From Robinsoniella peoriensis (GTDB lineage: Bacteria > Bacillota > Clostridia > Lachnospirales > Lachnospiraceae), in assembly GCF_042680125.1 (NCBI RefSeq), contig NZ_JBHTNY010000011.1: a stretch of DNA of 64,000 bases; one strand, written 5' to 3'. Under the pieces are notes generated by a model. It was given only the letters and a program-made list of their open reading frames with translations, made no database searches and was not told the origin of the DNA. A program made the position numbers and the translations under genes. Positions 16,354-25,769 of the stretch are shown here, piece by piece; within the stretch, counting starts at the first letter, position 1, and every line of letters starts with the position of its first letter.

Positions 16354-18519
16354 ATGTTTAAAATTTTTAAGTATCTAAAGAAATCAGCCGGGATAATACT
16401 GGTAATTGTCCTGTTGCTGTTCCTTCAGGCTTATTGTGATTTGTCATTGCCTGATTATACTTCGAAGATTGTAAATGTAGGCATTCAGCAAAATGGTATT
16501 GAGGATGCCGTAGCAGAAACAATCCGCGGGGAAACCATGGAGAAACTGTTTATCTTTATGGATGAGGATACCCAGAATCTGGTGAAAGAGAATTATACAC
16601 TGGAAAATGATATGTGGTCCCTGAAGAAAGTAGATAAAGAAACCAGAGATAAGTTAAACACGGAATTTGGAAAGCCCATGCTGATGGTATATGGTCTGAC
16701 TTCTGATTCGGATCAGACAAAAGCGATTCTGGCACAAATGAAACTGCCGGAGGGCACAGATCCATTTACCGTATTTGCCCAGATGCCAAAAGAGCAGATG
16801 GATAAAGTGATGGAAGGCATGAGTGAAAAGCTGGATAAGATGCCGGAATCCATAATCACCCAGTCGTCTATTAATTTTGTAAAAAGTGAGTATCAGGCCC
16901 AGGGGATTGACATGGACGGAATGCAGACAAATTATATTTTAAAGTCTGGTCTGGTGATGCTGGCATTTGCACTGACAATTATGATTGCAGCCGTTCTGGT
17001 TACATTCCTGTCATGCCGGGTAGCAGCGTCCTTAAGCCGGGATCTGCGTGAAAAAGTGTTTGAGAAAGTGATTTCCTTTTCCAATGCGGAATTCGATAAG
17101 TTTTCCACTGCTTCCCTGATTACAAGAAGTACCAATGATATTCAGCAGGTACAGATGCTGATGACAATGCTTTTCCGTATTGTCCTATATGCTCCGATCC
17201 TGGGTATTGGAGGTGTAATTCACGCACTGGGTACGAATAAATCAATGGCATGGATTATTGCCGTGGCTGTAGGAGCGATTCTGGTTGTAGTATCCATTCT
17301 TTTCAGTGTTGCCATGCCGAAATTCCAGGCACTGCAGAAATTAATTGACCGCCTGAACCTGGTGTCCAGGGAAATACTCCAGGGTGTTCCGGTTATTCGT
17401 GCATTCAGTACAGAGAAGCATGAGGAACAGCGTTTTGAAACAGCCAATCATGAACTGATGAGAACGAATCTTTTTGTAAACCGGTGTATGACATTCATGA
17501 TGCCTCTTATGATGTTTATCATGAACGGGATTACCGTATTGATTGTGTGGAAAGGTGCGGCCGGAATTGACAATGGAAATATGCAGGTTGGAGATCTGAT
17601 GGCATTTATACAATATACCATGATGATTATTATGTCCTTCCTGATGCTTACCATGCTTTCCATTATGCTGCCAAGGGCAAGTGTATCCGCAACACGTATT
17701 AATGAAGTGCTGGAGACAGAAGTGATCCTTCATGATCCAAAAGACCCGAAAAGTGCAGACAGAAGCAAAAAGGGTATCGTAGAATTTAAAAATGTATCAT
17801 TTACCTATCCGGAAGCGGAGGAAAGTGTACTTTCTAATCTGAACTTTACGGCAAAACCGGGTGAAACCACAGCGATTATCGGAAGTACCGGATGCGGTAA
17901 ATCTACCCTGGTGAATCTGATTCCAAGATTCTTCGATGTGACACAGGGACAGATTCTGGTAGATGGTGTGGATGTCCGTGAACTGAGCCAGCGTGAGCTG
18001 CATGATAAAATCGGATATGTGCCTCAAAAGGGTGTTCTGTTCTCGGGAACCATTGCTACGAACCTGCGCTACGGTAAAGAGGATGCAACAGATGAAGAAG
18101 TGGCAAAAGCGGCTCAAATAGCACAGGCATATGACTTTATTCAGGAAAAAGATGAGAAGTTTGATTCGCCGATTGCCCAGGGCGGAACGAATGTATCCGG
18201 TGGACAGAAGCAGAGGCTTTCTATCGCCAGAGCAATCGCAAAAGAACCTGAGATTTATATCTTTGACGATAGTTTCTCCGCGCTGGATTATAAAACGGAT
18301 GTTGCCCTTAGAGGTGCGCTGAAAAATGAAACGAAGGATGCCACAACGATTATTGTAGCACAGCGTATCAGCACCATACTCCATGCAGAGCAGATTATTG
18401 TGTTGGATGAAGGAAAAGTAGCAGGAATAGGAACACATCAGGAATTACTGAAAAACTGCGATGTATATTATCAGATTGCAGCATCACAATTGTCAAAGGA
18501 GGAATTGTCCAATGAGTAA
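16354..18519 (+). CDS. ABC exporter half-transporter (degenerate-site subunit)
   Basis: A 721-residue type IV ABC exporter subunit: six TM helices fused to an ATPase. TM1 (residues 11-32) is followed by an unusually long, Met- and Lys-rich extracytoplasmic insert (about 35-190) before TM2. The ATPase has Walker A GSTGCGKST, signature NVSGGQKQR, and Walker B IYIFDDSFSALD, in which the catalytic glutamate is replaced by Asp. Its partner has the complementary defect, as in heterodimers such as TM287/288 or BmrCD. The ATG at 16354 follows GAGAGGAG. It overlaps the next gene by 8 bases. Confidence 0.93.
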   Translation: MFKIFKYLKKSAGIILVIVLLLFLQAYCDLSLPDYTSKIVNVGIQQNGIEDAVAETIRGETMEKLFIFMDEDTQNLVKENYTLENDMWSLKKVDKETRDKLNTEFGKPMLMVYGLTSDSDQTKAILAQMKLPEGTDPFTVFAQMPKEQMDKVMEGMSEKLDKMPESIITQSSINFVKSEYQAQGIDMDGMQTNYILKSGLVMLAFALTIMIAAVLVTFLSCRVAASLSRDLREKVFEKVISFSNAEFDKFSTASLITRSTNDIQQVQMLMTMLFRIVLYAPILGIGGVIHALGTNKSMAWIIAVAVGAILVVVSILFSVAMPKFQALQKLIDRLNLVSREILQGVPVIRAFSTEKHEEQRFETANHELMRTNLFVNRCMTFMMPLMMFIMNGITVLIVWKGAAGIDNGNMQVGDLMAFIQYTMMIIMSFLMLTMLSIMLPRASVSATRINEVLETEVILHDPKDPKSADRSKKGIVEFKNVSFTYPEAEESVLSNLNFTAKPGETTAIIGSTGCGKSTLVNLIPRFFDVTQGQILVDGVDVRELSQRELHDKIGYVPQKGVLFSGTIATNLRYGKEDATDEEVAKAAQIAQAYDFIQEKDEKFDSPIAQGGTNVSGGQKQRLSIARAIAKEPEIYIFDDSFSALDYKTDVALRGALKNETKDATTIIVAQRISTILHAEQIIVLDEGKVAGIGTHQELLKNCDVYYQIAASQLSKEELSNE

Positions 18520-20353
18520 TGAGAAACATAGCAGGCCTGGCAGACCTATGGGGCCGGGCGGACATATGGTTCCGGGTGAGAAAGCAAAAGACTTTAAAGG
18601 TACGATGAAAAAGCTCATAGGTTATATGGGACGATATAAATTCCGGTTTTTGATTATGATGGTATTCGCAATAGCCAGTACAACATTTGCAATCATCGGA
18701 CCGACTATTTTAGGTAATGCAACGACAGAAATTTTTAATGGCTTAATGGGAAAAATCAATGGTACCGGCGGTATTAATTTTGATAAAATCGGTGAGATTC
18801 TCCTGACACTGCTGGGATTATATGTGATGAGTGCCTGCCTCTCCTTTATACAGGGATTCATTATGTCCGGAATATCAAATGATGTATCTTATAATTTAAG
18901 AAAAGATATATCCCATAAGATTAACCGTATGCCAATGAAGTATTTCGAAAGCAGAACTACAGGAGAGATTCTTTCCAGAATTACCAATGATGTGGACACT
19001 TTGGGACAGAGCTTAAATCAGAGTGTTACGCAGCTGATTACTTCGGTGACCATGTTGATTGGTGTATTCATCATGATGCTTCGCATCAACATCATTATGA
19101 CGATTTGTGCACTTTTAATACTCCCGATCTCAATGCTGATTATCAGCAGAGTTATGAAGTTTTCACAGAAATTCTTCCAGCAGCAGCAGAAATACCTGGG
19201 AGATGTAAACGGACAGGTGGAAGAAGTATACAGCGGTCATAATATTGTAAAAGTATTTAACAAAGAACATGCGGTAGTAACAGAGTTTAAAGAAACAAAT
19301 CAGAAATTATATGAATCTGCATGGAAATCCCAGTTCTTTTCCGGAATGATGATGCCTATTATGCAGTTTGTAGGAAATCTGGGGTATGTTATGGTTGCAC
19401 TTCTCGGCGGATTTTTGGTAATCAAGGGAAGTATTGAAGTAGGCCAGATACAGTCCTTCTTCCAGTATATTCGTAACTTCACCCAGCCGATCCAGCAGAT
19501 CGCCCAGGTAACTAATATGCTGCAGGCTACGGCAGCAGCTTCAGAACGAGTATTTGAATTCCTGGAGGAAGAGGAAGAAGACCAGAAGGTTGAAAATCCG
19601 GTTCATATTGATCACTTACAGGGAAATGTAGAATTTGAACATGTAAGCTTCGGCTATAATCCGGAGCATATAACAATTCATGACTTCTCAGCGCATATTA
19701 ATGAGGGTCAGAAAATCGCAATTGTTGGACCGACAGGCGCAGGAAAGACCACAATGATCAAGCTTCTGATGCGTTTTTATGATGTCAATACAGGATCCAT
19801 TAAGGTAGATGGCCATGATCTTCGGAATTTCAATAGAAGTGAACTCCGTGAAATGTTCGGTATGGTATTACAGGATACCTGGCTGTACAATGGAACGATC
19901 ATGGAAAATATCCGTTACGGACGTCTGGGAGCTACCGACGAGGAAGTTATTGCTGCTTCCAAAGCGGCACATGCCCATAACTTTATTAAGACTCTGCCCG
20001 GTGGGTATAACATGGTGTTAAATGAAGAGACCAGTAATATATCTCAGGGGCAGAAGCAGCTGCTGACAATTGCCAGAGCGATTCTTGCTGATCCCAAGAT
20101 CTTAATCCTGGATGAGGCAACCAGTTCCGTTGATACAAGAACGGAAGTCCGTATCCAGAAAGCAATGGATTATCTGATGAAGGGACGTACCAGTTTTGTA
20201 ATTGCCCACAGATTATCTACGATTCGTGATGCAGACCTGATACTGTTTATGAAAGACGGTAATATTGTAGAACAGGGTAACCACGATGAGTTAATGAGTA
20301 AGAACGGATTCTATGCGGATCTGTACAACAGCCAGTTTATAAAAACTGCATAA
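18512..20353 (+). CDS. ABC exporter half-transporter (catalytic-site subunit)
   Basis: A 613-residue exporter subunit with a Gly/Pro-rich N-terminus (RPGRPMGPGGH), six TM helices and an ATPase. Walker A is GPTGAGKTT, Walker B LILDEATSSVD has the normal catalytic Glu, H-loop is IAHRLS, but the signature is ISQGQ instead of LSGGQ. This fits a heterodimer in which this protein's Walker B forms the active ATP site and its odd signature completes the degenerate one. The start at 18512 has AGGAGG inside the preceding gene. Substrates are probably drugs or lipophilic compounds; this is inferred from the family and the MarR gene. Confidence 0.93.
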   Translation: MSNEKHSRPGRPMGPGGHMVPGEKAKDFKGTMKKLIGYMGRYKFRFLIMMVFAIASTTFAIIGPTILGNATTEIFNGLMGKINGTGGINFDKIGEILLTLLGLYVMSACLSFIQGFIMSGISNDVSYNLRKDISHKINRMPMKYFESRTTGEILSRITNDVDTLGQSLNQSVTQLITSVTMLIGVFIMMLRINIIMTICALLILPISMLIISRVMKFSQKFFQQQQKYLGDVNGQVEEVYSGHNIVKVFNKEHAVVTEFKETNQKLYESAWKSQFFSGMMMPIMQFVGNLGYVMVALLGGFLVIKGSIEVGQIQSFFQYIRNFTQPIQQIAQVTNMLQATAAASERVFEFLEEEEEDQKVENPVHIDHLQGNVEFEHVSFGYNPEHITIHDFSAHINEGQKIAIVGPTGAGKTTMIKLLMRFYDVNTGSIKVDGHDLRNFNRSELREMFGMVLQDTWLYNGTIMENIRYGRLGATDEEVIAASKAAHAHNFIKTLPGGYNMVLNEETSNISQGQKQLLTIARAILADPKILILDEATSSVDTRTEVRIQKAMDYLMKGRTSFVIAHRLSTIRDADLILFMKDGNIVEQGNHDELMSKNGFYADLYNSQFIKTA

Positions 20354-20360
20354 TTGCATA

Positions 20361-20402
20361 AAAAACCCCCGCCGAAGCGTTAATGCTTTGGCGGGGTTTT
20401 TA
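20361..20402. terminator. Bidirectional terminator after the ABC operon
   Basis: CCCCGCCGAAGC-GTTAAT-GCTTTGGCGGGG with A5 before and T5 after. The minus-strand hydrolase gene ends inside this stem, so its last codons (TPPKH) are encoded by the terminator. Confidence 0.92.
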
Positions 20403-21126
20403 AACATGATAAAATAAAATGGTTTGTTTCATCTGCCCATTTACCAAATACAAAATGATTGGCTCCAGGTATGATTTTCAACTGTGCTTTTGGCAGAGAA
20501 TGTGCGATAAGCTTCGTGTGGCTCTCTTTGATCATATCGTGCTGTCCGGCAATTACCAGGGCGGGAACAGTGATCTTTGCAAGCATTTCCGGGTGTATAC
20601 GGGGTTCCTTCACCATAAGCCCTAATATGGAAGCATTATGTAATGCTTTTTTGTCAAATTTAGCAATAAAAGAACACAGATAATAGCCAATCATAATTGG
20701 AAACTGATAGGTAAATTTTACGCCGGAGGGGGACAGATTGGCTCCGGCAAGAACCAGAAAGTCTATTTTAAATGTAGAGTTTAAGGCAATTTCAAGTGCT
20801 GCATTTGCGCCATCGCTGAATCCAATCAGTGCTGCATGGGTAACTCCCAGTTTCTGGAGCAGCATAACTGCGTCTTTGGCAATTTGCTTCAGAGTAATAG
20901 CTGTATTAGATACCATAGACCGGCCGTGTCCCCGGCTGTCCATCGTAATTACTCTGTAGTCTTTGGAAAATACTTCTAACTGACGCTGAAAGCAGGTCCA
21001 GTCTTCGCCATTCCCGTGAATGAACAATATAGTATTCTCATTTTCACTATCGCCATAAATGCGGTAGTAGATTTCGGCATCATGAATATTCAGATAGCCG
21101 TCTTTTAACGCTTCGATGATAATCAC
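20380..21126 (-). CDS. Alpha/beta hydrolase
   Basis: A 248-residue cytosolic alpha/beta hydrolase. Visible elements are the oxyanion-hole motif FIHGNGED (about 34-41), GHGRS, nucleophile elbow GFSDGA, acid in GQHDMIKESH and catalytic His in GANHFVFG. The substrate is unknown. The frame starts with GTG at 21126 that directly abuts AGGA, so the spacing is abnormal; AGGAGTG would better suit a start at the ATT/ATC codons just inside, so the true start is uncertain by a few residues. It lies alone between a terminator and a divergent gene. Confidence 0.85.
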   Translation of the reverse strand: MIIIEALKDGYLNIHDAEIYYRIYGDSENENTILFIHGNGEDWTCFQRQLEVFSKDYRVITMDSRGHGRSMVSNTAITLKQIAKDAVMLLQKLGVTHAALIGFSDGANAALEIALNSTFKIDFLVLAGANLSPSGVKFTYQFPIMIGYYLCSFIAKFDKKALHNASILGLMVKEPRIHPEMLAKITVPALVIAGQHDMIKESHTKLIAHSLPKAQLKIIPGANHFVFGKWADETNHFILSCLKTPPKH

Positions 21127-21295
21127 TCCTGTTCTGTATTGATAATCTCATTATAAGTGATATTTAGAAAAAAGCAATTGGAAAATGAAAGGAATTCTAA
21201 AAAAACAATTGTTCTGTTTTTTGAAAGGCAGTATAATAATCAAATACAGAAAAAAGCCTGCAGATTATACGATTTGCATGCGGATTGGAGTTCAT

Positions 21296-22192
21296 ATGGA
21301 ATACATACCGGCAAAAACCATTGTTACCAGAACAAAGAGCGCAGATTCCTGGTTTGGAATCGATTATAATATGAATATTTATAAAGGATGCTGTCACGGG
21401 TGCATTTACTGCGACAGCCGCTCCGAGTGTTACCGCATTGATGATTTTGACCGGGTGAGGGCGAAAGAAAATGCTTTGCAGATTATCCGGGATGATTTGC
21501 GAAGAAAAGTAAAAACAGGAGTAGTAGGAACAGGTGCCATGAGTGATCCCTACAATCCTTTTGAAAAAAATCTGATGCTTACCCGTCATGCTTTGGAACT
21601 TGTTGACGCTTTTGGTTTTGGTGCTGCAATTGCGACAAAAAGCCCCCTTATCACAAGAGACATAGATATTCTGGAAGAAATAAAGGAACATTCACCGGTT
21701 TTGTGCAAGATTACCGTAACTACGGCAGATGATGAATTATGTAAGAAAATAGAACCCGGGGTGGCGCCTTCATCCAGCCGTTTTGAAGCCCTGAGAGAAT
21801 TGTCCGCACATGGTATCTTTGCGGGTATTTTGCTGATGCCGGTGCTGCCTTTTTTAGAGGACAGTGAAGAAAATATACTGCGTATCGTGCAGCTGACAGC
21901 AGAAATGGGCGGTAAATTTATCTATCCTGCCTTTGGTGTGACTCTGCGCCTGAATCAAAGAGAATGGTATTTTGAAAAGTTAGATGAATTATTTCCTGGT
22001 GAAAAACTGGTGGAAAAATATATCAGGCGATTTGGTAATTATTATGAATGCAGAAGTCCCAGGGCGAAAAAATTATGGGGAATATTTGCAAATGAATGCG
22101 AAAAGTTTGGAATACGTTATAAAATGCAGGACATTATTTACGGTTATCAGAAGAACTATCAGATTACCCAATTGAGCTTGTTTGATTTATAA
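21296..22192 (+). CDS. Radical SAM protein, SPL/SplB-like family
   Basis: A 298-residue radical SAM protein. The cluster motif is CCHGCIYC (CX3CX2C) at about residues 32-39, preceded by IDYNMNIYKG and followed by GTGAMSDPYNPFEK, a pattern of the SplB/Rv2578c-like group related to spore photoproduct lyase. The reaction is unknown. The ATG at 21296 has TTGGAG six bases upstream; the frame is open further upstream but that part is not conserved-looking. It is 16 bases from an ATPase gene with which it forms an apparent operon. Confidence 0.88.
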   Translation: MEYIPAKTIVTRTKSADSWFGIDYNMNIYKGCCHGCIYCDSRSECYRIDDFDRVRAKENALQIIRDDLRRKVKTGVVGTGAMSDPYNPFEKNLMLTRHALELVDAFGFGAAIATKSPLITRDIDILEEIKEHSPVLCKITVTTADDELCKKIEPGVAPSSSRFEALRELSAHGIFAGILLMPVLPFLEDSEENILRIVQLTAEMGGKFIYPAFGVTLRLNQREWYFEKLDELFPGEKLVEKYIRRFGNYYECRSPRAKKLWGIFANECEKFGIRYKMQDIIYGYQKNYQITQLSLFDL

Positions 22193-22208
22193 AAGAGGGA
22201 GAGTAATT

Positions 22209-22973
22209 ATGGATCATAAATATATACGGTCAATAAAAATAGAGTGGGAAAAAACAGATCCGGATGCTTACTATCGTGATATTAAAGCACTGGCTTCCAT
22301 AAAAGAACTGGATTTTCACCAAAATATTACTTTTTTCGTTGGGGAAAATGGTTCCGGGAAATCTACACTGCTGGAGGCAATTGCGGTAGCATATGGCTTT
22401 AACCCGGAGGGCGGCAGCGTTCATTACAATTTTTCCTCCAATGACACCCATACGGATTTGTGGAAGCATCTTCGTATCGTAAAAGGCATTCGAAAAGCAA
22501 AAGACGGGTTTTTCTTAAGGGCAGAGAGTTTCTACAATGTGGCAACTAAGATGGAGGAACTGGCGAAAACCACCGGCGGAGGAATCATGATGGATCCGGC
22601 ATTCTTGAGCGGTTATGGAGGAAAATCGCTTCATCACCAGTCGCATGGGGAGAGTTTTCTGGCGATTGTACAGAATCGTTTCCGGGGAGACGGGGTTTAT
22701 ATTTTAGATGAGCCGGAAGCGGCACTGTCGCCCCAGAGACAGTTGACGCTTTTGTTATATATCTCACAGCTTGCAAAAGAAGGATCACAATTTATCATAG
22801 CCACGCATTCGCCTGTTTTACTTGGTATGCCGGATGCCGGGATATATTCTTTTGATGATGACAGTGTATTACCCATAGCATATGAAGATGCAGAATGCTA
22901 TCAGGTAATGGAAATGTTTATCAATCATCGAAAAGTAATTTTAGACCGGCTGCTGAATAGCGACGAGGTATAA
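22209..22973 (+). CDS. ABC-like AAA family ATPase (COG3910-type)
   Basis: A 254-residue soluble ATPase of the compact ABC/SMC-like type. Walker A is GENGSGKST (about 45-53), a signature-like SHGES near 160, Walker B VYILDEPEAALSP, and an H-loop IATHSP. No membrane domain and no long coiled coil. Related proteins are annotated only as predicted ATPases. Start at 22209 follows GAGGGAGAG. It follows the radical SAM gene closely, so the two may act together, but no substrate can be named. Confidence 0.85.
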   Translation: MDHKYIRSIKIEWEKTDPDAYYRDIKALASIKELDFHQNITFFVGENGSGKSTLLEAIAVAYGFNPEGGSVHYNFSSNDTHTDLWKHLRIVKGIRKAKDGFFLRAESFYNVATKMEELAKTTGGGIMMDPAFLSGYGGKSLHHQSHGESFLAIVQNRFRGDGVYILDEPEAALSPQRQLTLLLYISQLAKEGSQFIIATHSPVLLGMPDAGIYSFDDDSVLPIAYEDAECYQVMEMFINHRKVILDRLLNSDEV

Positions 22974-23175
22974 GGTATTATTATATATGGAAGAAACTAG
23001 TGTCTTCCGGCATAAATACGCGGAGAGGATCTATCACCAGACGCAGTATATTTTCCAAAATAAAATATTTTCATATAATGCATCCTTTTTCCAATCGTAT
23101 CTGTCTAATGATTGTAAACACATAAAAGTGCGGAAAAATGTGGAGAAAATGCACTTTGAAAAAGGAGGTGTTCCA

Positions 23176-23691
23176 TTGAAGCATCTGGTAATCAAGGCAC
23201 AGAAAAATGATGAAGAGGCTTTCATCAAGCTTATGGAATTAAATAAGCAGAGTATGTACAAGATCGCGAAATCTTATCTGCACCACGAGGAAGATATTGC
23301 TGATGCCATGCAGGAAACGGTTTTAAAGTGTTATGAAAAGTTAGAAACATTGAAAGAGCCAAGATATTTCAAAACGTGGCTGGTTCGTATTCTGATTAAT
23401 AATTGCAAAGACATTTTAAAACAAAATAAGTCATTATGCCTGATGGATGAGTTCCCGGAATTGGCTGATCCCGACCTGCCCCAGGATAACCTGGAATTTA
23501 CAGAACTTTTGAATGCTCTGAATGAGAAGTACCGCACAATCCTGATCTTATATTATGTAGAAGGTTTTAATACAAGAGAGATTGCAGAACTTCTGGAAAT
23601 GAATGAGCATACGGTGAAAAGCCGCTTGCTTCGTGCAAGGCAGAACTTTGCAAGAGAGTATCAAAAGGACATAGCTTGTGCAGGCAGGTAG
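23176..23691 (+). CDS. ECF-type sigma-70 factor
   Basis: A 171-residue ECF sigma factor. Region 2 is at about 8-75 (FIKLMELNKQSMYKIAKSYL, EDIADAMQETVLKCYEKL) and region 4 at 110-165 (KYRTILILYYVEGFNTREIA, HTVKSRLLRAR). The start is the TTG at 23176 behind a perfect AAAGGAGGTG; an ATG at 23149 has only a too-close site. A stem AAAGTGC/GCACTTT (23125-23157) lies just before the ribosome site. The next gene is its likely anti-sigma factor. Confidence 0.9.
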   Translation: MKHLVIKAQKNDEEAFIKLMELNKQSMYKIAKSYLHHEEDIADAMQETVLKCYEKLETLKEPRYFKTWLVRILINNCKDILKQNKSLCLMDEFPELADPDLPQDNLEFTELLNALNEKYRTILILYYVEGFNTREIAELLEMNEHTVKSRLLRARQNFAREYQKDIACAGR

Positions 23692-23761
23692 TAAGTTGGA
23701 AGAAAATAATAAAATAGAAAGGATGCCACAATTTTATTCTTTCAATCTGCTTTATCGTGGC

Positions 23762-23794
23762 CATATTACATATTATACTGTAATATGTAATATG
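23762..23794. promoter_or_regulatory. Perfect 14-bp inverted repeat before the anti-sigma gene
   Basis: CATATTACATATTA and TAATATGTAATATG are exact inverse complements with a 5-base loop (TACTG). The repeat ends 15 bases before the anti-sigma ATG and abuts its ribosome site, with no T-run. It could be an operator or an RNA hairpin that tunes anti-sigma translation relative to sigma. Confidence 0.6.
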
Positions 23795-23808
23795 CAATGG
23801 GTGAAAAA

Positions 23809-25248
23809 ATGGGAAAATTATATTCGGAAGAAGAAGCTAAGAAAATTTTAAAAGAAGAAATTACAACTTCAAATGTGGTTGACCAGAAAATGAATCAGGC
23901 ATATCAGGAAATTCGAAGTAAAAAAACCGGAAGAGGAAAGCGTCGTGCTTATAAGAAAGTAGTTGTGGCAGCAGCGGCGGCGGCACTTATCGCAACCACT
24001 TCCTTAGTGGCTCTGGCGGCAAATGGATTCTTCCAAAAAGAAGTAGTGGAAAGCAATGATTCGGTATCGTATAAGTTTACGGTTGATTATGAATTAAGTG
24101 CAAATAAAATTGATGTGAAGCCTGGGTATCTGCCGGAAGGGTATACAACTGAATTTGCCGAGAATAAATTCTGTAAAGAAGATAGCTGGGGAAACGGAAT
24201 ATCTATCATTCCTATGACTACAGTGGATATTGACCGGATCAACAACGAATTTTCTGTGGACAAGATTGAAAATGTGGAAAAGACTACTTTAAATGGGATG
24301 GAAGCCCATGTAATTACCGTAAAGGAAGCGGAAAAATACAGGAGGGGGAACTGTGTGCTCTTATTTAATCCTGAGGATGGTTATGTCATAGAGGTATGGG
24401 GGTTCTATGACGTTCCGGTTGATGAATTAAAGAAAGTGGCAGACCAGCTTATAATAGAAAAATCCCAGGATGAAACGGTGGCACTCCCTACAGCTGAAGA
24501 GTTGGAAAAAGAAAAGGAAATGCAGCTGGAAGACCAGAAACGGGTTGAACAGTACCAGAAAGCAAAAGAAGCAGGAGTTGGAGAAGACAGGATTGTGCCC
24601 ATAGGACAGGAAATTAAAGCTCAGGATTTCGATGATGATGAGCTTGCTGCAGAAGGTGGTGGGTTCAACAAATTTGGATATACCATTGAAAGTGCACAAT
24701 ATGTGGATACCATTGCAGAATATCCAAAGGAAAATTTCTATAATTATGATGAGGACATAGCATCCTGCCTGAACGAAGACGGAAGCCTGCGCGATCATCT
24801 TCGCCAGAAGATGAGTGAAGACGGCAAGTTGAATGTTGACGAAAGTACGGAAGAGTCTGTGGGAAGTAAGTTCCTGGTAGTGGATGTCCAGGTAAAGAAC
24901 TATGCTGAAAAAGCCGTGGATGCCCCGTTATATCTGAATATTGCAAGGCTGCAGCAGCGTGCAGATGGGACATATGACCAGGACAGCAAATGGGAATATA
25001 TGCCTGTTCCTATGGAGAATTGGCCGATACTTGAGATGCCGGTATACTTTGATAAACCGCAGAATGTAGAAGGCAATGACAGAATTCATCAATTTTTCTT
25101 CCGTACGATTCAGCCGGGTGAAACGTTAAGCTATACCCTGATGTATGTAATAGATGATGATATGACTGGGGAAATATTCCTGGCACCGCCAATCACAAGC
25201 GCAGACGCGGAACTAACCACGCAATATTTTTCCTTAAAAACTAATTGA
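23809..25248 (+). CDS. Membrane-anchored anti-sigma factor (DUF4179/DUF4367-like)
   Basis: A 479-residue single-pass membrane protein. A ~50-residue basic cytoplasmic N-terminus is followed by a TM helix at about 50-72 (VVVAAAAAALIATTSLVALAA) and a large extracytoplasmic part. That part has a DUF4367-like domain (about 95-220, DVKPGYLPEGYTTEF), a charged helical linker rich in E and K (230-270), and a second beta-rich domain. Its place after the ECF sigma gene and its topology make it the probable anti-sigma factor. The start at 23809 is preferred because GGGTGA precedes it; an ATG at 23797 lacks a site. Confidence 0.8.
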   Translation: MGKLYSEEEAKKILKEEITTSNVVDQKMNQAYQEIRSKKTGRGKRRAYKKVVVAAAAAALIATTSLVALAANGFFQKEVVESNDSVSYKFTVDYELSANKIDVKPGYLPEGYTTEFAENKFCKEDSWGNGISIIPMTTVDIDRINNEFSVDKIENVEKTTLNGMEAHVITVKEAEKYRRGNCVLLFNPEDGYVIEVWGFYDVPVDELKKVADQLIIEKSQDETVALPTAEELEKEKEMQLEDQKRVEQYQKAKEAGVGEDRIVPIGQEIKAQDFDDDELAAEGGGFNKFGYTIESAQYVDTIAEYPKENFYNYDEDIASCLNEDGSLRDHLRQKMSEDGKLNVDESTEESVGSKFLVVDVQVKNYAEKAVDAPLYLNIARLQQRADGTYDQDSKWEYMPVPMENWPILEMPVYFDKPQNVEGNDRIHQFFFRTIQPGETLSYTLMYVIDDDMTGEIFLAPPITSADAELTTQYFSLKTN

Positions 25249-25273
25249 CAATTTCTGAAAGAAGTGATATTGT
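25245..25273 (+). promoter_or_regulatory. Promoter of the leuA T-box transcript
   Basis: TTGACA at 25245-25250 (overlapping the anti-sigma stop codon), 17-bp spacer, TATTGT at 25268-25273. Confidence 0.6.
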
Positions 25274-25279
25274 TAGTAC

Positions 25280-25616
25280 TATAGTTGATAAGAGTAAATG
25301 CAATGAAGAGGAATAGTACAATTATTTCTGATTACAGAAAGCTGTCGGCTGATGCGAGACAGTTGAGGAAGAAATTGGAACTCACCTTGGAGCGGCTGCC
25401 CCAAATTCTTAATATAGTTTAAATGCTGGATAGAGAAAAGTAGACGCAGACGGAACCCCAACCGTTATCTGGGTAGGATATAAGATTCTATTGAATCCGT
25501 ATCTGATGAGTGTATGAAGAAATTCATAAAATAGAGTGGTACCGCGCAAGACAAGTATATTTTAGTCTTTCGTCTCTAAATGACAACGGGATTGTCAGGA
25601 GACGAAGGACTTTTTT
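25280..25616 (+). ncRNA. T-box leader, leucine-specific, upstream of leuA
   Basis: The T-box sequence AGAGTGGTACCGCG is at 25533-25546. The specifier region reads GGAACTCACC (about 25377-25386), giving codon CUC for leucine. The terminator GTCTTTCGTCTC / GAGACGAAGGAC (25565-25610) with T6 competes with the antiterminator. Uncharged tRNA-Leu would allow read-through into leuA. A frame inside this RNA (25510-25773) is not a gene. Confidence 0.93.
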
Positions 25617-25769
25617 GTTTCCTAAAATAAGTTGTTATCGAGATTTGCCTGATGAACAGGTGTGGCAGGATGCAGATACATGTTATCTGACATTTAAGAA
25701 TTGCAGACGATTATCAACATATACATGGAACAGGCGGACATGGCAAAACAAGAAAAGGAGATTAAGAAT

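Noticed and set aside
17797..18438. Long minus-strand frame opposite the ABC gene (213 codons)
   Set aside because: Shadow of a strongly conserved ATPase domain; codon pattern and start context do not support it.
22987..23175. N-terminal extension of the ECF sigma factor
   Set aside because: The TTG at 23176 follows a perfect AAAGGAGGTG and begins the normal sigma region 2; the extension is not family-like.
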